Assembly (NCBI RefSeq): GCF_026163695.1
Contig: NZ_JAOTID010000003.1
Coordinates: 248,001 to 312,000 of the forward strand
Length of the DNA: 64,000 bases
Direction: 5' to 3'
Source of the DNA: Shumkonia mesophila
GTDB taxonomy: Bacteria; Pseudomonadota; Alphaproteobacteria; Rhodospirillales; Shumkoniaceae
In this document: positions 48,828-57,756 of the stretch, piece after piece
How positions within the stretch are numbered: position 1 is the stretch's first letter
Layout of the letters: every line of letters begins with the position of its first letter
Program-made: the position numbers and the translations under genes
The notes under the pieces: generated by a model
The model's database searches: none
What the model was told of the DNA's origin: nothing
What the model saw: only the letters and a program-made list of their open reading frames with translations

Positions 48828-50267
48828 TTAATCTAGAGTTAGAAGTGAAGTCAGGCGGCGGACATCGTCGAGGCGTTCGAGGTCGCGGACCGTTTCGACG
48901 ACTTCCTTGGCTTTCTTCCCCGGCCATCCGGCGAAGGCCGCGCACTGGCCGAATTTCTCGGCCTCTTCGTCGTAGGACATGGGGTTGGCCGGGCTGCCCT
49001 TGCCGAAATCGGCGCGGCCCGACACCGTGCGGCCGTCGGTCAGGCTGATGTCGATGATCGTCGTCATCTTGTCATAGCCGGCCGCCTCGGCCTCGGGATG
49101 AACCCCGAAATCGATGCGCTCGATCATCTCCTGCACGTCGGGCCGGTTGACCACCTCGTCGGTAAATTCGGCCAGTCCCGCCTTGCCTTCGACCAGCAGG
49201 ATGGCGATGCAGAATTCCATGCTGAACTTGGCCTGCAACTCGTTGGTCGGTCGGTGGTGGATCAGCGCGTTCGGCATGTTGTGGTTGGTGCCGACCTTGA
49301 CCGCGCGCACCTTGTCGGCGGTGACGCCATGGGCCCGAATCAGGCGTGCCAATTCGGTCATGCCGGGATGGGTGAGAGAGCCCGACGGGTGGGGCTTGAT
49401 CGACACGCCCGGGAACTGGAACGTCCACGGATTACCGAGCTTGCCCTGGATGGCGTCTGCGTCGAAACCGCCGCCGTGCGCCTGGAAGAAACCGCGCGGC
49501 GCCTCCAGGATGCGATCGGCGGTGGTCCAGCCCAGGGCCGCGAAATCGGCGGCGACGACGCCGCTTTCGGCGGCGCGGCCGGCGTGGAACGGTTTGGTCA
49601 TGCTGCCGAAGTTCTCGCGCAGCCCTGCCGACTGGCTACCGGCCAGGGCCAGCGCACGGCGGGTCGCCTTGGCATCGAGGCCCTTCAGCTTGGCTGCTGC
49701 TGCCGCTGCTGCGAAGGGGCCGCAGGTGGCTGTCGAATGGAAGCCGTGCTGGTAGTGGCGTGGCGAGATGGCCTCGCTGATCTTGCACTCGACCTCGACG
49801 CCGACGTGATAGGCGAGCATCAACTCGGCCCCCGACAGTCCGCCGGCTTCGGCCACCGCCAGGGTGGCGGGCAGGCAGGGTGCCGTCGGATGGGTGAGAA
49901 GGCCGTAGACCCGGTCCTTGCCCACCGCCAGCTGGGTGTCGTCGTAGTCGTCGGCGTGGATGGCGGTGCCGTTGGCGAAGGCGGCGAAGCGGGGGGGAAC
50001 CTTGAGGCGGGTGCCCAACACCGAGGCGGGGCCGGTAAGCGCCATCGAGGAGAGATACGTCGTGACCAGTTCGCCGCTTTTGGCGGCGGTGCCCGATAGG
50101 GCCAACCCCAGCCCGTCGAGGATGGATTTTTTGCCCAGTTCGACGAGGTCGTCCGGCAGGTCCGAGCTTCGGGTGCCGGTGATGAAGCCGACCACCTCGT
50201 CGGTCAGGCCGCGGCCCTTCTCGGGATCGATTTCCGGGGTGAACTTCCTGATCGGCGTTTGGTTCAT
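48828..50267 (-). CDS. MmgE/PrpD family protein
   Basis: A 479-residue protein of the family that includes 2-methylcitrate dehydratase, cis-aconitate decarboxylase and iminodisuccinate epimerase. Landmarks are AFANGTAIHADDYDDTQLAV (conserved active-site Asp/His), HPTAPCLPATLAVAEAGGL and GFHSTATCGPFAAAAAAAKL (the active-site His). It should act on a small di- or tricarboxylate without metal. GAGG precedes the ATG. It lies between PdxA-like and enolase-superfamily genes on the same strand. Confidence 0.9.
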   Translation of the reverse strand: MNQTPIRKFTPEIDPEKGRGLTDEVVGFITGTRSSDLPDDLVELGKKSILDGLGLALSGTAAKSGELVTTYLSSMALTGPASVLGTRLKVPPRFAAFANGTAIHADDYDDTQLAVGKDRVYGLLTHPTAPCLPATLAVAEAGGLSGAELMLAYHVGVEVECKISEAISPRHYQHGFHSTATCGPFAAAAAAAKLKGLDAKATRRALALAGSQSAGLRENFGSMTKPFHAGRAAESGVVAADFAALGWTTADRILEAPRGFFQAHGGGFDADAIQGKLGNPWTFQFPGVSIKPHPSGSLTHPGMTELARLIRAHGVTADKVRAVKVGTNHNMPNALIHHRPTNELQAKFSMEFCIAILLVEGKAGLAEFTDEVVNRPDVQEMIERIDFGVHPEAEAAGYDKMTTIIDISLTDGRTVSGRADFGKGSPANPMSYDEEAEKFGQCAAFAGWPGKKAKEVVETVRDLERLDDVRRLTSLLTLD

Positions 50268-50320
50268 CTAGACCTCGTCCTCGCGTTCGTTTCCTGGGGA
50301 GCCCCGGCTTCGGTGAAAAA

Positions 50321-51349
50321 TCAGACGACGGCGGCGAGGCGGGATGCCGCCTGCTGGCGGCGGACCTCGGCCATCCGGCAGACCAGCAGGAACGCCTGGC
50401 GCAGTCCTTCGGGGTTGGCGACGCCCTTGCCGACGATGTCGAAGGCGGTGCCGCTGGCCGGCGTCGTGATCGGTACGGGAAGGCCGCCGCTGACCGTGAC
50501 GCCCCGCGAGAATCCCATCAGCTTCATCGCGATCTGGCCCTGGTCGTGATACATGGTGACCACGGCGTCGAATTGTCCATCGCGCGCCTTCACGAAAATG
50601 GTGTCGGCGGCGAACGGGCCGTGGGCGTCGATGCCGGCGGCCTTTGCCTGGCCGACGGCGGGGGCGATGATGTCGATCTCCTCGCGGCCGAACATGCCGC
50701 CGTCGCCGGCGTGCGGATTGAGCGCGGCGACCCCGATGCGCGGGCTGGCAATCCCGGCGCCACCCAGCGTGTTGTGGGCCAGGCGTATCGCCCGCAAGAC
50801 CCGCCCGGGGGTGATGAGGGGGCAGACGTCCTTGAGCGCGATGTGGGAAGTGACGCGGGTGGTCCACAATCCCTCCAGCACGTTGTGCTCGCAGAAGGGA
50901 CCGTCGAAGTCCAGTTCTTGGGCGAAGAAGATGTGTTCGTCGGCGACCGGGCAACCGCCCAGCTTCAGGGCGTACTTGTTGAGCGGCGCGAAGCAGAACC
51001 CGTCGAGGTCGCCCCGCTTGGCCAGCGCCAGCGCGACCCTAAGCGCGACGACGCACGAACGGCCGCCGGCTTTGGTGGCTTTGCCCGGCGTCACGTCCTC
51101 GGGGGCGATTCCGGGAACGTCGAGGAAGGGCAACTCCCGGCCCGGGAAATCGGCCTCGGCAAGGTCCGCGATGACGCGGACGGGGACGTGGCAGCCGGCT
51201 ACCGCTTCGCCAGTTCGCAGAATGCCCTCGTCGCCGATGATGACGATATCGGCGCGCTCCCGAATGTCGGCGGCCGCCAGAAGCTTGGCCGCCAGTTCGG
51301 GACCGACCCCGTTGGGGTCGCCAAGGAGCACGCCGATCCGCGGTTTCAT
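50321..51349 (-). CDS. PdxA-like 4-hydroxythreonine-4-phosphate dehydrogenase family protein (copy 1)
   Basis: A 342-residue NAD-dependent dehydrogenase. It opens with IGVLLGDPNGVGPELAAKLL; further landmarks are RIGVAALNPHAGDGGMFG and VTMYHDQGQIAMKLMGF. The block that in E. coli PdxA reads DHGTA is here PASGTAFDIVGKG, so one metal-region histidine is replaced. The setting is catabolic, not vitamin B6 synthesis, so a PdxA2-type role on a hydroxyacid phosphate or similar acid is likely. The start follows GGAG. It heads a minus-strand operon and diverges from a hydroxyacid dehydrogenase across a region with TGTCAAC and TGTCGACA. Confidence 0.87.
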   Translation of the reverse strand: MKPRIGVLLGDPNGVGPELAAKLLAAADIRERADIVIIGDEGILRTGEAVAGCHVPVRVIADLAEADFPGRELPFLDVPGIAPEDVTPGKATKAGGRSCVVALRVALALAKRGDLDGFCFAPLNKYALKLGGCPVADEHIFFAQELDFDGPFCEHNVLEGLWTTRVTSHIALKDVCPLITPGRVLRAIRLAHNTLGGAGIASPRIGVAALNPHAGDGGMFGREEIDIIAPAVGQAKAAGIDAHGPFAADTIFVKARDGQFDAVVTMYHDQGQIAMKLMGFSRGVTVSGGLPVPITTPASGTAFDIVGKGVANPEGLRQAFLLVCRMAEVRRQQAASRLAAVV

Positions 51350-51514
51350 CGTCTTCTCTCCATGCTCTACAGAACAAGTCGGGGCGGCAGGGATCTTTCG
51401 CCATGGGAACGGCGGCGAGAGGATTTCTGGGCTCGGAGCGTCGCCGGGAAGCAAGTCTCCCTTTCCAATGCCAAAGAGGGTACAAACTCCCCGCAAAATG
51501 TGTCAACATCAAAG

Positions 51515-51522
51515 TGTCGACA
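51515..51522. promoter_or_regulatory. TGTCGACA palindrome with adjacent TGTCAAC in a divergent promoter gap
   Basis: TGTCAAC lies at 51501-51507 and the perfect palindrome TGTCGACA at 51515-51522, in the 239-base AT-richer gap between two divergent catabolic genes. Likely a GntR site, shared with the neighbouring regulators. Confidence 0.4.
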
Positions 51523-51588
51523 GTATGCACATTTAATAATTCTAACGTGCCGGTTCCGGAAAGGGGCTTGGCCGAGGGCGGAGAAACC

Positions 51589-52539
51589 ATGAAAGTTTTC
51601 GTGCTGGATGCGATTAACCCGAAAGGAATCGACGTGCTGCGCCAGCAGGCGGAGACGGTCCTGTGGGACGATCCCGGCATCGGCCGTTGGCGCGACGAGG
51701 CGGACGGCGTCATTCTGCGCGGCAACACCCCGATCACGGCGGCGGATTTCGCCGCGGCGGTCCGGCTCAAGGCGGTCAGCAAACAGGGAACCGGCGTCGA
51801 CAGGATCGATCTGGCGGCGGCGCGCGCTCACGGCGTGCGGGTGATGAACACGCCGGCCCTCAACGCCGAGGCGGTTGCCGAAATGGCCATGACGCTCGCG
51901 CTGTGCGCCGCCAGACAGGTGCCGATGCTCGATCGGCTGCTGCGATCCGGTACGCCGGTGGCGCGCGAGGATTTCGACGGCAGCCGGGCCGGCGGCGCCC
52001 AGGGGTTCTGGGGCAAGACGGTCGGCATCCTGGGCATGGGCGCCATCGGGCGGCGGACCGCGGAGAAATGGCGGGGCGCCTTCGCGATGAACGTGGTCTG
52101 GCACGATCCCTACGTTCCGGCCGGGGCGCTCGCCGATGCCGGCCGGCGCGCCGAGACCCTGGCCGACCTGTTGCCGGAGATCGATCTTCTGTCGGTCCAC
52201 GCGCCGCTGACCGCCGAAACCCGCGGGCTGATCGGGCGCGGTGAACTGGCCATGATGAAGCCGACCGCCATCGTGGTCAGTGTCGCCCGTGGTGGCATCG
52301 TCGACGAGACGGCGCTTTACGACGCGCTGGCCTCCGGGGCGCTTTTCGGGGCGGCCCTGGATGTCTTCGAGCGGGAGCCGCCGGCGGTCGATCATCCGCT
52401 GTTTCGCATTCCCACGTTCGTCGGCACGCCCCACGTCGGCGCCGGTACCATCGATTCCCGTGAGCAGACGTCGGTGGCCGTGGTCGAGCAACTGCTGGAC
52501 GTGCTTAACGGCGGGAAGGGGCGGAATGTGCTGGCCTGA
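51589..52539 (+). CDS. D-2-hydroxyacid dehydrogenase (catabolic cluster)
   Basis: A 316-residue NAD-dependent dehydrogenase. The nucleotide loop GILGMGAIGRRTAEKW is near residue 145, and the catalytic Arg (SVARGGIVDETAL), Glu (VFEREPPAVDHPLF) and His (GTPHVGAGTI) are present. GGAG precedes the ATG at 51589. It is followed 62 bases later by a GntR gene and diverges from PdxA copy 1. Likely oxidises a hydroxy-dicarboxylate or reduces the matching keto acid. Confidence 0.88.
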   Translation: MKVFVLDAINPKGIDVLRQQAETVLWDDPGIGRWRDEADGVILRGNTPITAADFAAAVRLKAVSKQGTGVDRIDLAAARAHGVRVMNTPALNAEAVAEMAMTLALCAARQVPMLDRLLRSGTPVAREDFDGSRAGGAQGFWGKTVGILGMGAIGRRTAEKWRGAFAMNVVWHDPYVPAGALADAGRRAETLADLLPEIDLLSVHAPLTAETRGLIGRGELAMMKPTAIVVSVARGGIVDETALYDALASGALFGAALDVFEREPPAVDHPLFRIPTFVGTPHVGAGTIDSREQTSVAVVEQLLDVLNGGKGRNVLA

Positions 52540-52561
52540 TTCTTCCTACGGATTGCCAATT

Positions 52562-52570
52562 GTTGACAAC
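52562..52570. promoter_or_regulatory. GTTGACAAC operator-like palindrome upstream of GntR copy 3
   Basis: A perfect 4-1-4 palindrome (extended TTGTTGACAA, 52560-52569) in the short gap between the dehydrogenase and the regulator, 31 bases before its ATG. Confidence 0.55.
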
Positions 52571-52601
52571 TAGTCGCGTTTCAACCACATTCCGGCCCGC
52601 C

Positions 52602-53315
52602 ATGAGCGAACAAGATTCCGATATCCGAACCAAGGTCGCCGAGACCCTCGAAATCCTGCGGACGCACTCGCTGACGACGATCGTGCTGCAGGAACTCGAA
52701 CGGAGGATCCTGTCCGGCGAATTGAAGCCGGGCGAGCGCATCAACGAAAAGGCCTTGGCCGCCAGCCAACTGGTCAGCCGGGGCCCGATCCGCGAGGCCT
52801 GTCGCCGGCTCGAGCAGGCCGGGTTGGTCGAGATCATCGTCAACCGCGGGGTCTTCGTCCGCAAGCTCAACCCCAAGGACGCCGCCGACCTGTGCGACAT
52901 CCGCGCGTCCCTGTCCGCGCTGGCCGGGCGCATTCTGGCGGTCGACATCACCGCCGATCAACTGGACACCCTCAAGGACATGGTGAAGCGCATGGAGAAG
53001 ATGGCGGCTGCGGGGGATGTCGAAGCCTACTATCCGCTGAATGTCGAATTCCACGACACCATTCTGCGGTTCACCGGCAACGAGCGCCTGATCGCCATGT
53101 GCGCGGCCATCGACAAGGAGCTCTATCTGTTCCGCCGCCGCAGCCTGCACGTCGGCATCGGCCTCGACCGGTCGGCCGCCGAGCACCGCAAGATGATCGC
53201 GGCGCTGAAAGCGCGTGATGCCCAAGGGGCCGCCCAGGTCTTCGCGGAACACGCCAACACCGGCAAGGAACGCCTGCTCGGCGCCTTGCCGGAAGTCGAC
53301 AAAAGCGACGCATAG
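52602..53315 (+). CDS. GntR family regulator, FCD subfamily (copy 3)
   Basis: A 237-residue regulator with the winged helix at about 25-95 (VLQELERRILSGELKPGERI, then EKALAASQLVSRGPIREACR) and the FCD domain after it. It is most like copy 4 at 56967: both share ILRT-S and the REACRRLE-AGLV block. The ATG at 52602 is preferred over a TTG at 52560, which overlaps the operator. It converges on the second Tct operon, with a terminator between. Confidence 0.92.
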   Translation: MSEQDSDIRTKVAETLEILRTHSLTTIVLQELERRILSGELKPGERINEKALAASQLVSRGPIREACRRLEQAGLVEIIVNRGVFVRKLNPKDAADLCDIRASLSALAGRILAVDITADQLDTLKDMVKRMEKMAAAGDVEAYYPLNVEFHDTILRFTGNERLIAMCAAIDKELYLFRRRSLHVGIGLDRSAAEHRKMIAALKARDAQGAAQVFAEHANTGKERLLGALPEVDKSDA

Positions 53316-53317
53316 GC

Positions 53318-53347
53318 AAAAAAAGGGAGGGACATCGCGTCCCTCCC
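53318..53347 (-). terminator. Rho-independent terminator after tctCBA system 2
   Basis: Minus strand: GGGAGGGAC, 5-base loop, GTCCCTCCC, then seven Ts. The 9-base stem is perfect. It lies 24 bases after the tctA stop. Confidence 0.92.
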
Positions 53348-53370
53348 CGTCAGGTCACGTGACAGACTGA

Positions 53371-54846
53371 CTACTTTCTGCTTTGGAACATCTTGAATAG
53401 CAGCGGGCTGAACAGGCCGATGATCGTCAGCACGAAGAACACGTCGACGATCGGCCGCTCGAAGAAGCGTAGCCAGTTGTGATCGAAGATGATCAGCGAC
53501 TGCTTCAAGGTGTTCTCCATCAATTCACCCAGCACCAAGCCCATGATAATGGGGGCCGGCGAGAATCCGTGCCGTCGCCCGACGTAGCCGATCAGGCCGA
53601 ACGCCAGCATGACGTAGATGTCGACGACGTTCTGTTCCAGCGAATAGGCGCCGACCATGGCCAGCACGAAGACAGCTGGCCACAGGAAGGTGTTGGGGAT
53701 CAGCGTGATGCGGGCAAACAGCTTGGCGCCCACGATGCCGATGCCGAGGAACAGGAAGTTGGCGACCATCATGGCGGTGAAGATGGCGTACAGGAAATGT
53801 GGCTGTTCGATGAACAGATGCGGGCCCGGACGCAGGCCATGCACCATCAATGCCCCCATGATGACGGCGGTGGTGGCGCTGCCCGGGATGCCAAGGGCCA
53901 GTGTGGGCACCATGGCACCGCCGGTGGCCGCGTTGTTGGCCGTTTCCGGCCCGGCGACGCCTTCGATGGCGCCGTGACCGAATTTTTCGGGTTCCTTCGA
54001 CCAACGCTTCGCTTCGTTGTAACCGATCATGGAGGCTACGGTGCCGCCTTCGGCCGGCAGGACGCCGATGAAGGTGCCGATGAAGCTGGATCGGATCATC
54101 GTCTTCCACACTTTGCGGAAGTCCTCGAGCGAGGGTAACTTCACCGCCTCGGCGGCCAGACGTCGATATACCCGGTCAAGAACGTTGGCCTGGGTCAGCA
54201 GTTCGGAAATGCCAAAGATGCCGATCATCACCGGGATGAAGTCGATGCCGTCAAGGAGTTCCGGAAAACCGAAGGTAAAACGTTCGACGCCGGTGGTGAA
54301 ATCGACGCCGACGGTGGCGATCAGCAGTCCGAATGCACCGCCGATCAGGTTCTTGACCGCCGATTCGCCGCTGATGGCCGCCAGCATGGACATGCCGAAG
54401 AGGGCCAGCGCGAAATACTCCGGCGCTCCAAAGTTGTAGGCCAAGCGAGCCAGAGCCGGCGCCGCCAACAACAGGGCGAAGACGCTGAAGGTCCCGCCGA
54501 CAAAGCTGCTCCATACCGCCATACCCAGCGCTCGGCCAGCCTGTCCCTGTTCGGCCATCGGATAGCCATCGAACGAGGTGGCGCACGCCGCAGGGGTGCC
54601 GGGTGAATTGATGAGGATGGCGGTAATTGCTCCGCCGTAGGTGCCAGCGCAGTAAAGCGCCGACAGCATGGCAATGGCGGGGATGACATCCATGGAAACC
54701 GTGAACGGCAGCAGCAGGGCTACCGCCATGGTGGAGCTCAGGCCCGGCAGGGCGCCGATCATGACTCCGCCAAGGGTCCCGGCGAAGATGACAAAGAGGG
54801 AGAAGGGATCCGTGAGGATCGCCATTCCATGAAGAAGGTTTTCCAT
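53371..54846 (-). CDS. tctA: tripartite tricarboxylate transporter large permease (system 2)
   Basis: A 491-residue permease with about 12 helices. Landmarks are GALPGLSSTMAVALLLPFTV, AGTYGGAITAILINSPGTPA and VAGPETANNAATGGAMVPTL. The start at 54846 is where the family begins; the open frame upstream is not conserved. It lies 13 bases after tctB and before a strong terminator. It should work with the binding protein at 55421-56416. Confidence 0.94.
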   Translation of the reverse strand: MENLLHGMAILTDPFSLFVIFAGTLGGVMIGALPGLSSTMAVALLLPFTVSMDVIPAIAMLSALYCAGTYGGAITAILINSPGTPAACATSFDGYPMAEQGQAGRALGMAVWSSFVGGTFSVFALLLAAPALARLAYNFGAPEYFALALFGMSMLAAISGESAVKNLIGGAFGLLIATVGVDFTTGVERFTFGFPELLDGIDFIPVMIGIFGISELLTQANVLDRVYRRLAAEAVKLPSLEDFRKVWKTMIRSSFIGTFIGVLPAEGGTVASMIGYNEAKRWSKEPEKFGHGAIEGVAGPETANNAATGGAMVPTLALGIPGSATTAVIMGALMVHGLRPGPHLFIEQPHFLYAIFTAMMVANFLFLGIGIVGAKLFARITLIPNTFLWPAVFVLAMVGAYSLEQNVVDIYVMLAFGLIGYVGRRHGFSPAPIIMGLVLGELMENTLKQSLIIFDHNWLRFFERPIVDVFFVLTIIGLFSPLLFKMFQSRK

Positions 54847-54859
54847 CGTGCCGTCGTCC

Positions 54860-55381
54860 TCAGAACATGTCTTTGAAGATGCCGAGGGGGAACTGAACCT
54901 CCAGGACACCGTGGAACAGCTCGTATATCGCAATGGGGAGGACGACGACGAAGGTGCCGACAGCCTTGTAGCGGCGGTCACCCCAAAGAAGGGGAATTGC
55001 AGCGCAGGCAATGACCATGCCGCCGAAGATTCCGAGCCAGTTGATGGACAACGCCGCTACCACGAGGATCGCCCCAGTGTAGTAGACTATCGGCTTGATG
55101 GGCTTCTTGGATTTTTCTGTTCGCGTACGGCTCTCGAAGACGAGGACGACGGCGAGGAAAATGAGGGTTCCCAGCAGCAATTGCGGATACGATTCGGGAG
55201 GCACGCCCTGGGTCAACGCCGAAGGGACCTCGTCGAAAGTAGTGGTGATCCAGAAGAAGATGGCCGAAAGGACGATGACCGTGACGGCCACCTTGTCGTC
55301 GCCCCGCAGCCGGGGGCGGGCCGGAATTTCCGGCCCTGCCCCTTTGGCGGGAGCGTTCGACAGAGGTTGTTGATCGCTCAT
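54860..55381 (-). CDS. tctB: tripartite tricarboxylate transporter small permease (system 2)
   Basis: A 173-residue TctB-like protein with four helices after a charged N-terminus of about 30 residues. The ATG at 55381 is preferred to a TTG 18 bases upstream. It lies between tctC and tctA. Confidence 0.88.
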   Translation of the reverse strand: MSDQQPLSNAPAKGAGPEIPARPRLRGDDKVAVTVIVLSAIFFWITTTFDEVPSALTQGVPPESYPQLLLGTLIFLAVVLVFESRTRTEKSKKPIKPIVYYTGAILVVAALSINWLGIFGGMVIACAAIPLLWGDRRYKAVGTFVVVLPIAIYELFHGVLEVQFPLGIFKDMF

Positions 55382-55420
55382 GAGATGCTTCTTATTCAAT
55401 AGGGTTGCGGAAGGGGCGCG

Positions 55421-56416
55421 CTACTTGATGAAGCCCAATTCCTTCAGCTGGGCCTGGGTCTCTTCGTAGAGGTCCTTCATCTGCGCTTGCCATTCCTTGG
55501 CGCCGACCACGCTGTCCGGGCCCAGGCCAACGCTCTTCAGGTAGGTCTGGAAGACGCTGTCCTTCATGCTGCCCATCAGGGCCTTTTCCAGCACGTCCAC
55601 CCGATCCTGCGGGGTGCCCTTGAGGGCGACGACGCCGCGCACCGTCGACATCTTGACCGGGATGCCCAACTCGCCCGCGGCTGCGGTGTTCGGGGTGATG
55701 TCCTTGCGCTTCATGGTCAGCGACAGGATGGGCTCGATCTCGCCGGCCTGAACCTGAGCCTCGGCTTCCGAATAGTTTACCACGCCGACGTCGACGTCGC
55801 CGCCGATCAACGCGGTGGCGATATGGGCGCCGCCCTTGTAGGGAACGTAGTCGAACTGGAAGCCGCCCTTAACCTTCTTGGCGAAGGAGGCGATGGCGAT
55901 GTGGTCGACACCGCCGACCTGGGTGCCGGCAACCTTGAGCTTGCCTTTCTGGGCGGCTTCGATCATGGCCTTGGCCGAGGCGTACTTGCCCTTTTTGATC
56001 ATCAGGTACTGGGGATCGTCGGTCATGCGCGCAATGCCGACGAGGTCTTCGAACTTAACCTTCACCTTGCCCTGGGCGATGGTCGCCAAGTGGCTCGGCG
56101 TGATCGCCAGAATGGTGTAGCCGTCGGCGGGCTGGCTTTCCAGGAAATTGATCGACACAGCGCCATTTCCGCCCGTCTTGCTGAGCACCACGAGGTCCTG
56201 CTTCAGCGCGCTGCGGGCTTGCAGCAGCATCATGCGGACCGAAACGTCGGTGCCGCCACCGGCACCCGCATGGGTGACGACCTGGATCGGCTTGCTGGGA
56301 AACTTCTCTTGCGCCTGCACGGGGCCGGCCACCAGGCCCACGGCGAGAGCCATGGAAGCGCCAACCACGCAGGCGCGCCGCGTCAGGCGATGTTTGTGAA
56401 GACTCCGTTCCGTCAT
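55421..56416 (-). CDS. tctC: Bug-type carboxylate binding protein (system 2)
   Basis: A 331-residue binding protein. The signal (MTERSLHKHRLTRRACVVGA, then SMALAVGLVAGPVQAQ) contains RRAC, so Tat export is possible. The carboxylate loop is PIQVVTHAGAGGGTDVSVRM, a variant of the usual PGGG loop, and YVPYKGGAHIATALIGGDVD follows. AAGGAGGA precedes the ATG. It diverges across 550 bases from GntR copy 4 and the Fe-S operon, whose product may process the imported acid. Confidence 0.93.
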   Translation of the reverse strand: MTERSLHKHRLTRRACVVGASMALAVGLVAGPVQAQEKFPSKPIQVVTHAGAGGGTDVSVRMMLLQARSALKQDLVVLSKTGGNGAVSINFLESQPADGYTILAITPSHLATIAQGKVKVKFEDLVGIARMTDDPQYLMIKKGKYASAKAMIEAAQKGKLKVAGTQVGGVDHIAIASFAKKVKGGFQFDYVPYKGGAHIATALIGGDVDVGVVNYSEAEAQVQAGEIEPILSLTMKRKDITPNTAAAGELGIPVKMSTVRGVVALKGTPQDRVDVLEKALMGSMKDSVFQTYLKSVGLGPDSVVGAKEWQAQMKDLYEETQAQLKELGFIK

Positions 56417-56640
56417 CTTACGTCCTCCTTGTTAAGCAGAGTTAAGCTAAGACGCTGTCGAATTCCGTGCCTATGTTGTCGTCCCGGGCATTCTTACCGC
56501 CATGCCGCGCCAAAAGCCGTCCCGCTTCATGAAAGCGGAGCGGAGCGAGTCTGCATCGTGGCGTCGGCTGAAAGGGCAGGCAAACCGTCCCCCTGTTGGT
56601 CATAATTTTTCCCGAAATCTTGCCAACCGCCGGGGGAGTC

Positions 56641-56661
56641 TGTCAATAGTTGATTGTCAAC
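56641..56661. promoter_or_regulatory. two TGTCAA boxes, candidate GntR operator
   Basis: TGTCAA at 56641-56646 and TTGTCAA at 56654-56660 in the same orientation, 13 bases apart. They share the core TTGWCAA with 46298 and 52562. Confidence 0.4.
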
Positions 56662-56912
56662 GATTTTTGCGGAGGTGGAGTCTCACGGTGGGCTTGGCTT
56701 GGCGCGTCCCCGCACTTTGCATGCGACGACCCATAGGTACTGGAAAACCGCCGCAATAGCCTTACAATCATTGTGGCGACACGGAATCGCGCCAAGATTG
56801 GCCGAGAATCAAGGACTGCGGCGATGTACGCGTGCCGTTTGGGAATTCTGCGCGCCCGCGTCGAGGTTTTCCGCATCGTGGGAGTTTGCCGTCAAAATAG
56901 CAGATCGTTAAC

Positions 56913-56921
56913 AGTTGACAG
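56913..56921. promoter_or_regulatory. AGTTGACAG, candidate GntR operator near copy 4
   Basis: TTGACA core at 56915-56920, preceded by GTTAAC, about 46 bases before the regulator's ATG. Confidence 0.35.
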
Positions 56922-56966
56922 ATTGGGGAAGATGGGTCAATTTTTGACCCTCAGGTGAAGGATTCC

Positions 56967-57725
56967 ATGAGCACAATTCGATCAATATCGTCGGTAACGC
57001 AGGCCCCGGAGCAGAGTCTGAAGATCCTGCGCACGCAGTCGCTTTCGAGCGTCGTCTTCGAGAGCCTGGAACACGCCATCCTCAACGGCGAGATGGAGCC
57101 GGGGGAACGCATCAACGAAACCGCGATCGCCGAGAAATATGGCGTCAGCCGCGGTCCGGTGCGCGAGGCATGCCGCCGGCTGGAAGAAGCCGGGCTGGTC
57201 GACTTCATCGTCAACCGTGGCGTCTTCGTCAAGAAACTGGCCTTCGAGGATGCGCTGGAGATCTATCAGATCCGGGCGGCGCTGTTCGCCTTTGCCGGGC
57301 GTATTCTGGCCCAGCGCATCACCAACGATCAGATCGCCCAGCTTTCCCGGCTGATCGAGGACATGGAGGCGGCGTCCGCTCGCCAGGCCCCCGATGTCTA
57401 TTATGCCCGCAATCTGGAATTTCATGCCGCGCTGATGCGCTTCACCGGCTATCGCCGGCTGGTCCGTTTGTATGAGGGCCTCAACAAGGAACTGCATGTG
57501 TTCCGCCGCCGCGGTCTCAACGAGGACGCCAACCGGCGGGCCTCCTGCGACGAGCACCGCCTCATCGTCGACGAGTTGAAGGGCGGCAATTCGTCCCGCA
57601 TTGCGCGCGTCATGCGCACGCACAGCATGGCGGGGATCAATCGCACGCTTCGGGCCATGGACCTGCCGGCCGAGGAACGGGCGCGGGCGTCGGTGGACTG
57701 GAGCGAAGAAGAAGACGTCGTCTAA
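56967..57725 (+). CDS. GntR family regulator, FCD subfamily (copy 4)
   Basis: A 252-residue regulator with the winged helix at about 25-95 (VFESLEHAILNGEMEPGERI, then ETAIAEKYGVSRGPVREACR) and the FCD domain after it (LEFHAALMRFTGYRRLVRLY). A GTG at 56955 is a possible longer start; the ATG at 56967 has AAGGA. It is the first gene of the operon, 31 bases before the ferredoxin, so it probably controls its own operon and the divergent Tct system. Confidence 0.92.
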   Translation: MSTIRSISSVTQAPEQSLKILRTQSLSSVVFESLEHAILNGEMEPGERINETAIAEKYGVSRGPVREACRRLEEAGLVDFIVNRGVFVKKLAFEDALEIYQIRAALFAFAGRILAQRITNDQIAQLSRLIEDMEAASARQAPDVYYARNLEFHAALMRFTGYRRLVRLYEGLNKELHVFRRRGLNEDANRRASCDEHRLIVDELKGGNSSRIARVMRTHSMAGINRTLRAMDLPAEERARASVDWSEEEDVV

Positions 57726-57756
57726 GAAGAAAACATCCGAGTGAAGGAAAACATCC

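Larger units (their letters stand above)
56417..56966. other. 550-base divergent regulatory region between tctC and GntR copy 4
   Basis: No supported gene on either strand; open frames here are short and without conserved features. The region holds candidate GntR sites: TGTCAA at 56641, TTGTCAA at 56654-56660 (13 bases apart) and AGTTGACAG at 56913-56921 next to GTTAAC. The right end has A/T-rich runs near 56890-56945, which fit a promoter for the GntR-Fe-S operon. It is the longest intergenic stretch in the window. Confidence 0.5.
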
